Positions 8,476 through 16,395 of a stretch of DNA of 37,875 nt are shown here, piece after piece; position 1 is the first letter of the stretch; each line of letters starts with the position of its first letter. The position numbers and the translations under genes are program-made. The DNA comes from an uncultured Rhizobiaceae group bacterium (lineage in GTDB: Bacteria > Pseudomonadota > Alphaproteobacteria > Rhizobiales > Rhizobiaceae). The stretch covers positions 1-37,875 of the forward strand of contig CALHIB010000123.1 of assembly GCA_938030595.1 (NCBI GenBank), written 5' to 3'. The notes below the pieces were generated by a model, which searched no databases, was not told the origin of the DNA, and was given only the letters and a program-made list of their open reading frames with translations.

Positions 8476-9612
8476 TTGTCAATTTATGCAAAACTCAAAA
8501 AAGCATATAAGAATTACACTCTTACACGTCGAGTGCGAAAACAATTAACACATCATGATGGTATCATATTCTTGCACGATACGCATTTCGCAAGAGCAGT
8601 TCCCAGAAATCCAAAGTATCTGATATATGATTGTGTTGACCTTCCATTAATGCATCAACGAACCTCAAAAACGCGTAGAAACAAACATAAATATTTTAGA
8701 ATGTTTGTTGATTGTATGGCCAGGAAAGCGGTTGCAAAAGCAAACTTAATATTATTTACGAGCCCCTTTTACCAAAGCTTTGTGTCAAACTGGATTGATA
8801 AAGATTTTACATCTGTTTTGTTGAGAAATTATACGTCAAGAGATACTCACGATCTTGAACCAAATAAGGTAATCAAAAAATACCTAAGGTCTGAAGAAAC
8901 CGTTTCGCATTGGCTGGTAATTCACAATAGGATTGGCGAATTTTTAGACATTGATAATGTCTTAAGCGCATTATCAAAACTTAACTCGAATTGGGGGCTG
9001 TGTTTACTTGGCGTTTTTGATGGCAAGCATTCGATATCTTCTATTCAGAAACGCGCAAAAGAACTTTGTCCTAGTCATGTAGTTATATGTCACGAGGCAA
9101 TATACGGTAATGAAAAACTTGCCGCTCTGAAATGTTTTGATCTTGGGTTGGTTCCATTAATTGCTCAAAGCCAAAATCTTAAACGGTGCATTCCAAACAG
9201 AACTTTGGAGTTCTTGGGTGTAGGCTTGCCGCAAATTGCCTTTCGCACAAAAGCGCATATCAACCTTAGTAATGAATTTCCAAATAGTATTTTTGTACCC
9301 CAAAGTGCAGGACAAGAGAGTTTTGAGAGTTTGCTAATGGAAACTTGTCAAAAAATTGAAAAAAACAAATTCTCTCAAAGCAGTGAAACGACACCAGATT
9401 GGTCTGAAGATTTTCAAAAGTTTTTTGATATTTTGAACGATCAAATTGAACAGAAAAGCATAAAAAAAGAAGTTATCATTTTGTCTGAGAATAACCCGCT
9501 TAGAAATAATCGCTTGGCAAATATACAAATTGGTTTGAAAGAAAATGGTTATGATTGCGCTGTTTTAGAGATTGATACAAATCAGCATAAGGTTATCAAT
9601 CACGCTATGTAG
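8476..9612 (+). CDS. Putative glycosyltransferase, GT-B fold
   Basis: A 378-residue protein, divergent but built like a GT-B glycosyltransferase. A first half ends near LILFTSPFYQSFV and NYTSRDTHD. A second Rossmann half has WLVIHNRIGEF, LCLLGVFDGK and CIPNRTLEFLGVGLPQIAFR, where the Asn-Arg-Thr-Leu-Glu segment takes the place of the EX7E donor site. I place the start at TTG 8476, ten bases after AAGGCGG (8459-8465). An in-frame ATG at 8422 would overlap the epimerase gene by 47 bases. The last eight bases overlap the convergent WecA-like gene. Function as a glycan-assembly transferase is inferred from fold and location; donor and acceptor are unknown. Confidence 0.72.
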   Translation: MSIYAKLKKAYKNYTLTRRVRKQLTHHDGIIFLHDTHFARAVPRNPKYLIYDCVDLPLMHQRTSKTRRNKHKYFRMFVDCMARKAVAKANLILFTSPFYQSFVSNWIDKDFTSVLLRNYTSRDTHDLEPNKVIKKYLRSEETVSHWLVIHNRIGEFLDIDNVLSALSKLNSNWGLCLLGVFDGKHSISSIQKRAKELCPSHVVICHEAIYGNEKLAALKCFDLGLVPLIAQSQNLKRCIPNRTLEFLGVGLPQIAFRTKAHINLSNEFPNSIFVPQSAGQESFESLLMETCQKIEKNKFSQSSETTPDWSEDFQKFFDILNDQIEQKSIKKEVIILSENNPLRNNRLANIQIGLKENGYDCAVLEIDTNQHKVINHAM

Positions 9613-10657
9613 CTTTAGAATTTATCTCGAACGTAAAATTTCTTAAATAGAAAAATAAATACGTCGAAATAGAGAATGATATTATTCCCAATAATAATTG
9701 CCAGTAGAGATCATGGTTATAATGGAAACACAAATATGCACATATCGTGTTGGTTATGTTAGCAATTAAACAGAAGGTCCGTATGCTTGTATCAGACTTG
9801 CCATTTTTAACAGCTATTTGATAAGCATGTTGATTATGGGATTTCAAAGGATTGAGCCCATTTATTATTCTAATGATTAGTGTGAATGTTGTGTCTACCA
9901 GAGTATAGGCAAACGGTATAAATCCAGCTATTGAGCCATATCGGGCAAATATATAGACACCAGTGCTTCCCAAAATAAAACCCAGAACAAGAGTCCCTGC
10001 ATCTCCCATATAAATGCTTGCTTTAGGTCGATTAAACCAAACAAATCCAAGCATGGCCGAGAGTAAGATTAAATACCCCAAAGAAAGAATGATTTCTGAA
10101 TCAAAAAGCCAATGCAGAAATGCAAACAAGATGATTCCTGGCAGTATGCTGATAGCTAAAAATAAATCCATTCCATCAATAAAATTTGTCGTATTGATCA
10201 TCCAGCTAATCGCAAGAATCATGAATACAGCCGGAAAAAAGAAGCCTACCAAGCTTGTCATTTCCTCAAGTCCAGAAAAACCGGTTAGCTGATAAATCAG
10301 AAAGGTAATGAGTGTGGCGCTTAGAAAGTGTAATACAAGACGAAAGAATGCCGAGATTGGTTTTAAATCATCTATAAAGCCAACAAAGAAAAGCGTTATA
10401 ATGGGTATTAAAGATGCTATTTGTATTGCAAAAGTGACGCTTGTTAATGAATTAAGCAAGATAACCAATATACATAATGATACGGGAATAATGACTATTC
10501 CACCAGCTTGAATGGCGGTATCGCCTTGACTTGCAGGATGGTTTTTGGAGGATCGGAAATTTTCTAAAATACTACTGCGTTTTAATATAAAAAGTAATAT
10601 AACGGTGACTAAATGAACCAAAATCAATGTGCTAATGATTGTCGGAGAGAGGTTCAT
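9605..10657 (-). CDS. Polyprenyl-phosphate glycosyl-1-phosphate transferase, WecA/MraY family
   Basis: A 350-residue membrane protein with about ten hydrophobic helices, of the polytopic phosphoglycosyltransferase family (WecA, MraY, WbpL, TagO). Key sites are present: the cytoplasmic DD pair in GFIDDLKPIS (D96-D97), NTTNFIDGMD (154-163), IYMGDAGTL (metal and phosphate site, about 214-222) and the late histidine cluster HNQHAYQ (273-279). These enzymes attach a sugar-1-phosphate, often GlcNAc-1-P, to undecaprenyl phosphate and so start a lipid-linked glycan at the inner membrane. It is the only initiating enzyme seen in the locus and is therefore the likely first step. It stands alone on the reverse strand, head-to-head with the ligase-type gene at 10761 across 103 bases. 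Confidence 0.88.
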   Translation of the reverse strand: MNLSPTIISTLILVHLVTVILLFILKRSSILENFRSSKNHPASQGDTAIQAGGIVIIPVSLCILVILLNSLTSVTFAIQIASLIPIITLFFVGFIDDLKPISAFFRLVLHFLSATLITFLIYQLTGFSGLEEMTSLVGFFFPAVFMILAISWMINTTNFIDGMDLFLAISILPGIILFAFLHWLFDSEIILSLGYLILLSAMLGFVWFNRPKASIYMGDAGTLVLGFILGSTGVYIFARYGSIAGFIPFAYTLVDTTFTLIIRIINGLNPLKSHNQHAYQIAVKNGKSDTSIRTFCLIANITNTICAYLCFHYNHDLYWQLLLGIISFSISTYLFFYLRNFTFEINSKAT

Positions 10658-10760
10658 AAGAAGCTTTCATAGCAAGTTGCTAGTACTATTAAGTTGGGTA
10701 AGTAATACTTTTATTCTACATAGGCAATATAAGAACATATAATAATAGAAATCAGTAAGC

Positions 10761-12122
10761 ATGTTTTACAAGTTCAAAAATTTCATAGATCATTCATATG
10801 CTAGAAATGTGTCCTTTGCATATTTAATGGGGCTTTTTTGTGTAACATTGGGAAGCGCGTCAACAGCGCTTCTAATATGTGCTTTTGTTACAATCATTTT
10901 TTTTAATATTAAAATTACCTTTAGAGAACTTTATCTGGAAACGGTCTCTTTTGCTAAAAAGATGCCAATCGTACTAGTATTTCCTTTATTCTATTTTTGG
11001 GTAATATTGACTAGCTTGCAAGGGGGGGACTGGTTTCACGATGTTACATTTCTTGCGGGTTCTTATTGGCAGTTCTTATTTATGGTTCCAGCAACAGTTG
11101 GTCTTTTTTATCTCTCAAAAGACGTGAATTTTGCTTCCGTTTTTACAAGAGGTTGCCGATTTGGTTTGTTATTTGTTGTACCATTATCACTGGTGCAAAT
11201 TTATTTTCTCAATTTAAGACCCGAAGGTATATTGAGTAACTCGCTTATTTTTGCGAGCCTGTGCATTGCTGCCGCCGGCATAGCTATCATTGAATGGCCA
11301 GAAGATACCCAAAGAATAAAAACATGGAGTTGGGTAGTATTTGTTTCTGGTATGGTTGCGGCTCTGCTGACATTTTCACGAGGCATGTTGTTGCCCATTG
11401 GTCTAGTTACACTCATTGCGATATATTATTTTATAAAAAACAAATCGAGGTTTTCGATAGATATCAAAACCATAGGTATTACACTTGCGTGTTTCATAGG
11501 TATTTTAATTGCCTCTATAAGCACGGACAATGGTTGGCGAATTTTGAACAAGAGAATTATAGAGCCTATCCAATTATATCAAAAAGACAGATCATTTGAT
11601 CGCTCAATCAGTCAAAGACTGGATATGCAACTTACAGGCTTTTATGCTTTCACTCAAAAACCGCTTACAGGATACGGAATTCAAAATGCAGTTCAACAGT
11701 CCAATGACGTGTCAATGGTCGTTCTTGATAGAGAAACTAACTACACATACACACACCTTCATAATGATTATCTGACACATGCCGTTGGTGGTGGTATAAT
11801 ACTTCTGATTTTGTTTGTAATTGTCATCTTTAGTCCGGTTTTAATGACATGGCAGTTTCGCAAAGATAAAAGGGAAAGCAGTCTATTTTACTTTTCCCTG
11901 GTTCTAAGTGTTGCTTTTGCAACAATTGCAATGACCAATCTCGTTTTCCGTAATGATCAGCTCACAACCATGTTTTGTGTGGCTTGTATTTTTGTCATGG
12001 TCAGGCGGTTACAAATCATTAAGGGGGTTGAAACTGTGAGAACACCCGACATGGCGATAATTGCAAATGGGATTAATCCAATTGGATTAAAGCCTGAAAA
12101 ATCGGGTGAGTTTCTAGGCTAA
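10761..12122 (+). CDS. O-antigen ligase/polymerase family membrane protein (WaaL/Wzy-like)
   Basis: A 453-residue protein with about 11-12 membrane helices and one large periplasmic loop. Near the end of that loop lies HLHNDYLTHAVGGG (H332, H334, H340), the short histidine motif shared by O-antigen ligases (Wzy_C family). The conserved TFSRGMLL stretch at about residue 205 also fits. WaaL-type enzymes move a polyprenyl-linked glycan to lipid A-core; Wzy-type enzymes polymerise repeats. Since the locus exports through Wzm/Wzt, a ligase role is more natural, but the family does not separate the two by sequence. The stop codon overlaps the convergent GT4 gene by four bases. Confidence 0.85.
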   Translation: MFYKFKNFIDHSYARNVSFAYLMGLFCVTLGSASTALLICAFVTIIFFNIKITFRELYLETVSFAKKMPIVLVFPLFYFWVILTSLQGGDWFHDVTFLAGSYWQFLFMVPATVGLFYLSKDVNFASVFTRGCRFGLLFVVPLSLVQIYFLNLRPEGILSNSLIFASLCIAAAGIAIIEWPEDTQRIKTWSWVVFVSGMVAALLTFSRGMLLPIGLVTLIAIYYFIKNKSRFSIDIKTIGITLACFIGILIASISTDNGWRILNKRIIEPIQLYQKDRSFDRSISQRLDMQLTGFYAFTQKPLTGYGIQNAVQQSNDVSMVVLDRETNYTYTHLHNDYLTHAVGGGIILLILFVIVIFSPVLMTWQFRKDKRESSLFYFSLVLSVAFATIAMTNLVFRNDQLTTMFCVACIFVMVRRLQIIKGVETVRTPDMAIIANGINPIGLKPEKSGEFLG

Positions 12123-13333
12123 TAATCGCCCAAAATTCTGTACTCCAGAATATCGCTATAAGCTTGAAATTCTTTTTTTGAATATTGCTTTGGAATTACA
12201 GTGCTTTGATTTGGCATTTTTAATGCTTCTTCAATTAAGGCCAGCCAGTTTTTTTGCCAATGTTCCGCTGAGAAGTGAGCTTGAGCGTACTCTAAACCCG
12301 CAGTAGCAAATGCTTCAGCCGTTTCCTTATCCGTTAGTTTAATAATCGCATCTGACATGTTTGTCTCATCGGATCTTGAGATCAGTAATCCGCATTTTGA
12401 GGCATTCAAAATATCATCTGCACCAGCACAATCGTCATAGGCTATTACTGGTATACCAAAGGTCATTGCCTCCAAGACAACATTTGGCATTCCTTCTTCA
12501 TATGAAGGGAGTATTACGAGATCTTTATCGGCATATATTTCGTTGATATCGCTGGAAATTCCATGAAACACAACGCTTTCCTTAGGTAGGCCTTTGATGA
12601 GTTCTTTAACTTCCTGCTCAAAATTATTCTTCCCATAAGAATGGAAGCGCATTTTAACATTTGAGCGATTGCCATGAGTAGCGTCAACGAAACCCTTTAG
12701 TGCAGCCAGTCCGTTCTTGTTCTTGTTTTTGAAGGCGCCAACAGTCACAATATCAAAAAACTCTTTCTGCTCTTTTTGTTTTTGTGACAGGCGTTTTACT
12801 TCCAACCCGACCAAGGAATTATAAAACGCGTGTGTCTTGTAGAGTGTATTGTTGGTAATTGAATTCTTATAAGCAGGGTTTGTTAGTCGAACACCGTTTG
12901 AGTGAGCGTAGATAGCCTGTCTTAACCAGTAGGTATAATTGATATCATTGAAAGGATAGTTTTTATCTTCCGCCATGAGCCTAATCATTCTTTTGGGATT
13001 AGTACATTCTTGAATGACGTATTTGACCTTGATCTTTTTTGCAATCATCGCAATTTCATCAGAAAAACCCATCATTGCAAAACCAATAATCAAATCGAGG
13101 TTTAAGGCGTGAATATCACCGCAATCAGCATGTAAAAGCGGGCTTTGATGGATTTCGACGCGGTCTGAAACAGGATATGACGCTGATTTACCCGCCGCAG
13201 GTCTACAAACAATTATGACTTTGAAATTCAGTGTGCAAAGGTAATTAGCAAGTAAACTGGCTACTTTTTCCGCACCTCCTTTACCTATCAAAAAAGCTGG
13301 AACAAGTAATCCAATCGTTGTCATTCTAGTCAT
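12119..13333 (-). CDS. Glycosyltransferase, GT4 family
   Basis: A 404-residue GT-B enzyme. GKGGAEKVASLLANYL (about 17-32) is the acceptor-side loop often seen in GT4 enzymes acting on lipid-linked glycans. VTVGAFKNKNKNGLAALKGF (197-215) opens the donor domain. The EX7E pair is E280 and E288 in EEGMPNVVLEAMTFGIPVIA. The ATG at 13333 has AGGAC upstream (spacing about ten bases); a second in-frame ATG three codons later lacks one. It diverges from wzm across 229 bases and converges on the ligase gene with a four-base overlap. The sugar transferred is unknown. Confidence 0.87.
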   Translation of the reverse strand: MTRMTTIGLLVPAFLIGKGGAEKVASLLANYLCTLNFKVIIVCRPAAGKSASYPVSDRVEIHQSPLLHADCGDIHALNLDLIIGFAMMGFSDEIAMIAKKIKVKYVIQECTNPKRMIRLMAEDKNYPFNDINYTYWLRQAIYAHSNGVRLTNPAYKNSITNNTLYKTHAFYNSLVGLEVKRLSQKQKEQKEFFDIVTVGAFKNKNKNGLAALKGFVDATHGNRSNVKMRFHSYGKNNFEQEVKELIKGLPKESVVFHGISSDINEIYADKDLVILPSYEEGMPNVVLEAMTFGIPVIAYDDCAGADDILNASKCGLLISRSDETNMSDAIIKLTDKETAEAFATAGLEYAQAHFSAEHWQKNWLALIEEALKMPNQSTVIPKQYSKKEFQAYSDILEYRILGDY

Positions 13334-13562
13334 AAAACTTTTAGTCCTGCGCAGTTTAAAGGATTATTATATTAAAATATTCGGTATTGAAGCGATCTAT
13401 CCGTATTCTAATTTTCGTCGGCTGTCTAATTCGTATGCTCTTTGGATATAGAAAAATTCATGAAGATTGATTAGCGCAATCAACATGTGTTACGTGTTTT
13501 TTGCAATTTAAAAATATATGGTTAAGTTGTAAGAAATTTAAAAAGCTAAGCATTGATTTTTC
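13334..13562. promoter_or_regulatory. Divergent intergenic region between a GT4 gene and wzm
   Basis: This 229-base AT-rich gap is the longest in the polysaccharide locus and must hold promoters for both directions. It contains the inverted repeat TTGATT-AGCGC-AATCAA (13467-13483), six-base arms with a five-base centre, which could be an operator. No convincing -35/-10 pair is visible, and no open reading frame of note. Confidence 0.4.
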
Positions 13563-14336
13563 ATGATAGAAGAACTCGTAAACTCGTTACGCATGTGGCG
13601 AATTTGGAATATTGCTACGATTTATCGTATCATTTTGAGTTACAGGCGTACCCTATTAGGCACATCATGGCTAATGGTTGGCTTGACCATGATAGTGCTG
13701 GTTAAGTCTTTTCTTTTTTCTGGTTTGTTGAACATACCATCTGATAGAATTATTCCAAATCTTGCCATTGGTATGCTGCTATGGCGGTTTCTCGTAGGAA
13801 TTGTAAATGGTTCTTGTAACGCGATTGGATCAAACAAGGCCAATTTTGAACAAGGCTATTTTCCAATCTTCACGCCAATTTTATCCACGATAGTTTATCA
13901 CGGGTTTACATTTGCACATGCTTTGATACCCATGGTGCTGATTTCACTATATTTCGTGATCCCAAACTGGTCCGAAGTATGGCTTGTAATCCCTGGGCTG
14001 ATGCTTATTTTGTTTGCTGCCTTACCGATTGGTTTTGTTCTATCTGTATTCTGTACGCGCTTTAGGGATTTGGGCAATTTGATACAAGCAGTACTTTCAG
14101 TAATGTTTTTTGTGACGCCAGTGATATGGGTTCCGGAAATGGCCCGTGGCGTAAGAGAGTGGGTTTTAATTCTAAATCCATTTTATCATTTTATGGAAAT
14201 TGTGCGTGATCCGATTGTTGCACAACCTATAGAACTAATTAATTGGCTCGTCGCATTGAGTATAGGCATTATATCTTGGCTAGCAGCATACGTATTATAC
14301 ACGTCATACGGGCGTAGAATTTTGATTTGGCTATGA
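13563..14336 (+). CDS. wzm: Polysaccharide ABC exporter, membrane subunit (Wzm-type)
   Basis: A 257-residue ABC-2-type permease with six hydrophobic segments and the short amphipathic N-terminus (MWRIWNIATIYRIILSYRRT) seen in Wzm, KpsM and TagG. The segments SVFCTRFRDLGNLIQAVLSV and FFVTPVIWVPEM are typical of polysaccharide and teichoic acid exporters. Two copies with two Wzt subunits would carry an undecaprenyl-linked glycan across the inner membrane. Its TGA overlaps the ATG of the ATPase (ATGA at 14333-14336), which implies coupled translation. Confidence 0.9.
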   Translation: MIEELVNSLRMWRIWNIATIYRIILSYRRTLLGTSWLMVGLTMIVLVKSFLFSGLLNIPSDRIIPNLAIGMLLWRFLVGIVNGSCNAIGSNKANFEQGYFPIFTPILSTIVYHGFTFAHALIPMVLISLYFVIPNWSEVWLVIPGLMLILFAALPIGFVLSVFCTRFRDLGNLIQAVLSVMFFVTPVIWVPEMARGVREWVLILNPFYHFMEIVRDPIVAQPIELINWLVALSIGIISWLAAYVLYTSYGRRILIWL

Positions 14337-15043
14337 ATAAAAAAGAAATATTCCTAAAAGCTGACAATATAAGTCTTATCTATCCTGTTGGTGTCAGGGC
14401 CAACATAGGCGCACGTTTGGGCTGGTTGAAGCTTTTAGGTGCAAATATTCCTGATATACAGGTAAAGCCCAAATATTCAATCAAGGGTATCAATCTGGAT
14501 CTGAAGCCAGGGGATCGCTTGGCGCTTAGTGGTGCAAATGGTGCAGGTAAAACTACTTTATTAAAACTACTATCGGGCGGATTACCTCCAACAACAGGTA
14601 AAGTCGAATACAGAGGTCATTTGATTAATATGCTCAAGCCATCTGTTGGGATCAATCAAGAAGCGACCGGGTATGAAAATATTCTTTTAAAAGGATTATT
14701 TCTCAACCAAAGCCTGAAGAAAATGCGTAGTCTTGCGGATGAAATTATTGAGTTTACAGAGCTTGGCGATGCAATTTATCAGCCAGTCAGAACCTATTCA
14801 GCAGGAATGAAAGCCAGGCTTTCTTTTTCAATCGTAGTGTTTTCAGAACCCGATATTTTACTACTTGATGAATGGTTGGGCGTTAGTGATAAAAGTTTCC
14901 AACAAAAAGCTGCGCAGAAAATGCGTGAATTTGTTGAAAGCTCGTCAATTACGGTTCTTGCGACACATAATGAACGCCTCAAGGATATGATTTGCAATCG
15001 CGAATTGGTTCTCAAGGATGGTCACATAATTGAAGAAAAATAA
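14333..15043 (+). CDS. wzt: Polysaccharide ABC exporter, ATPase subunit (Wzt-type, short)
   Basis: A 236-residue ATPase. Walker A is GANGAGKTT (67-75), the signature is SAGMKARLSF, Walker B is PDILLLDEW, and the usual THN switch follows. I use the ATG at 14333 that overlaps the wzm stop rather than the TTG at 14327. Residues 1-50 hold the long Tyr-Pro-Val lead-in before the core that marks the O-antigen/teichoic acid exporter group. The protein ends right after the ATPase domain, so the C-terminal carbohydrate-binding domain of E. coli O9a-type Wzt is missing. This is the KpsT/TagH-like or O12-type arrangement, in which export is not tied to recognition of a capped chain end. Confidence 0.9.
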   Translation: MNKKEIFLKADNISLIYPVGVRANIGARLGWLKLLGANIPDIQVKPKYSIKGINLDLKPGDRLALSGANGAGKTTLLKLLSGGLPPTTGKVEYRGHLINMLKPSVGINQEATGYENILLKGLFLNQSLKKMRSLADEIIEFTELGDAIYQPVRTYSAGMKARLSFSIVVFSEPDILLLDEWLGVSDKSFQQKAAQKMREFVESSSITVLATHNERLKDMICNRELVLKDGHIIEEK

Positions 15044-15103
15044 ATTTTCTGATTAAAAACTTATCCCCGCTTTTGAAAATTCACTCATATTGAATATTTC
15101 AAA

Positions 15104-15108
15104 AGGAG
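15104..15108 (+). promoter_or_regulatory. Strong ribosome-binding site for the DUF2793 gene
   Basis: AGGAG lies six bases before ATG 15115 and only three before TTG 15112, which decides for the ATG start. Confidence 0.6.
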
Positions 15109-15114
15109 CTATTG

Positions 15115-16395
15115 ATGGATACGTCAGAAAACCTAGAACTTCCCTATATCATGCCCAATCAGGCGCAAAAACATGTAACGCATAACGAAGCAATACGGCA
15201 GTTGGATGCACTGGTTCAAATCAGTATTATAAGCCGTAGTTTGTCTCAACCACCCGATAGTGTAGACTTTGGGGCTCGGTATATCATTCCGGCAAACGCC
15301 ACAGGTGAATGGGTAGGAAAATCATACTATATAGCTGCATATCAAGACGGTGCCTGGGCTTACTATACCCCTCAAGAGGGGTGGATCGCTTGGGATCGTG
15401 AAGATGCAAGTTTGTTGGTTTTTCGAGATAACACTTGGCGGAATATTCAAACTAGTGTGACTGAAATAGATCAATTACCTGTGTTGGGAGTGAATACCTC
15501 TGCATCGGAAGCTTCGCGTTTTGGCGTGGCAACAAATGACAGCTTCTTCTCCCATGAAGGTAATAGTCATAGATTGAGCGTCAATAAAGCATCAGAAAAT
15601 GATACAGGCGCAATTATTTTTAAATCTGATTGGACGGGCCATGCCGAAATAGGACTTGCGGGAAATAATAATTTCTCGGTTAAGGTTACAAGTGACGGCA
15701 TATCATGGGCAGACAGTATAGTAGTTGCAGCAGATAGCGGAAAAGTCAGCTTCCCATCGGGATTGCAAAATGCTCCACTTTCAGGAGTACCAGAAGTCTT
15801 AAATGGCGTAGATGTTTTATATCTTGATGCTGTTTCAGGCGATGATGCAAATGATGGAAAAACGGTCTCGGGCGCAATTCAATCATTACAAAGGCTGGAA
15901 GAAATTTTACCTATAGGTAGAAGAGTTCAGCTTAGACTTCTAAGCGATATAGAATGGGACTACGTCATCAGGATGACTTACCCAGTAGCGCTTTTGGAAA
16001 TTTATGGGCGCAATGCAGATAATACGGCTTATGAGAATAGAAATATAAGCGTAAAAAACTCTACAAACATAGGAAGTTTCTGTGGTGGATTTTTAATGAG
16101 TTGCATCAGTAATGTTTATATTCGTAATCTGAATATCACACTTGATACGGCTAAAAGCACTTCCTTTTTAAATTACAATGCCACGATGGGATATTTGCGT
16201 AGTTTTCAGATAAACCTTAGCAAAAGTGGGTCGGGGGCTTGCTGCCTATACGGAGATAGCAATTCATTTGTTGCGAGTCGACATCAGCAATTGAGTATCG
16301 ACGACACGGCAAAAGGACATGTAGCTCACGGCATCTCAGCGGATGAGAACCCAAATGATGATTGGCGTTATGCGACAAACATGACGGCTTTTTAA
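15115..16395 (+). CDS. DUF2793 protein with tailspike-like C-terminal half
   Basis: A 426-residue protein with no signal peptide or membrane helix. Residues about 8-110 are a DUF2793 domain: LPYIMPNQAQKHVTHNEAIR, then Trp/Tyr-rich strands (GEWVGKSYYIAAYQDGAW, EGWIAWDRED). This domain is common in alphaproteobacterial phage tail proteins and polysaccharide loci. A middle region (about 125-215) looks like a fibre or carbohydrate-binding layer. From about residue 238, YLDAVSGDDANDGKT and a sequence of short strands resemble the entry to a right-handed beta-helix, as in tailspikes and polysaccharide lyases; this part is my inference. It starts 71 bases after wzt and its stop overlaps the convergent GT gene by four bases. 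A surface-glycan binding, trimming or display role is possible; no catalytic residues can be assigned. Confidence 0.78.
   Translation: MDTSENLELPYIMPNQAQKHVTHNEAIRQLDALVQISIISRSLSQPPDSVDFGARYIIPANATGEWVGKSYYIAAYQDGAWAYYTPQEGWIAWDREDASLLVFRDNTWRNIQTSVTEIDQLPVLGVNTSASEASRFGVATNDSFFSHEGNSHRLSVNKASENDTGAIIFKSDWTGHAEIGLAGNNNFSVKVTSDGISWADSIVVAADSGKVSFPSGLQNAPLSGVPEVLNGVDVLYLDAVSGDDANDGKTVSGAIQSLQRLEEILPIGRRVQLRLLSDIEWDYVIRMTYPVALLEIYGRNADNTAYENRNISVKNSTNIGSFCGGFLMSCISNVYIRNLNITLDTAKSTSFLNYNATMGYLRSFQINLSKSGSGACCLYGDSNSFVASRHQQLSIDDTAKGHVAHGISADENPNDDWRYATNMTAF

Noticed and set aside
15115-16395. Prophage remnant
   Set aside because: Only the one phage-tail-like gene is present; no integrase, capsid, portal, terminase or attachment repeats flank it, and it lies between glycan genes with normal spacing.
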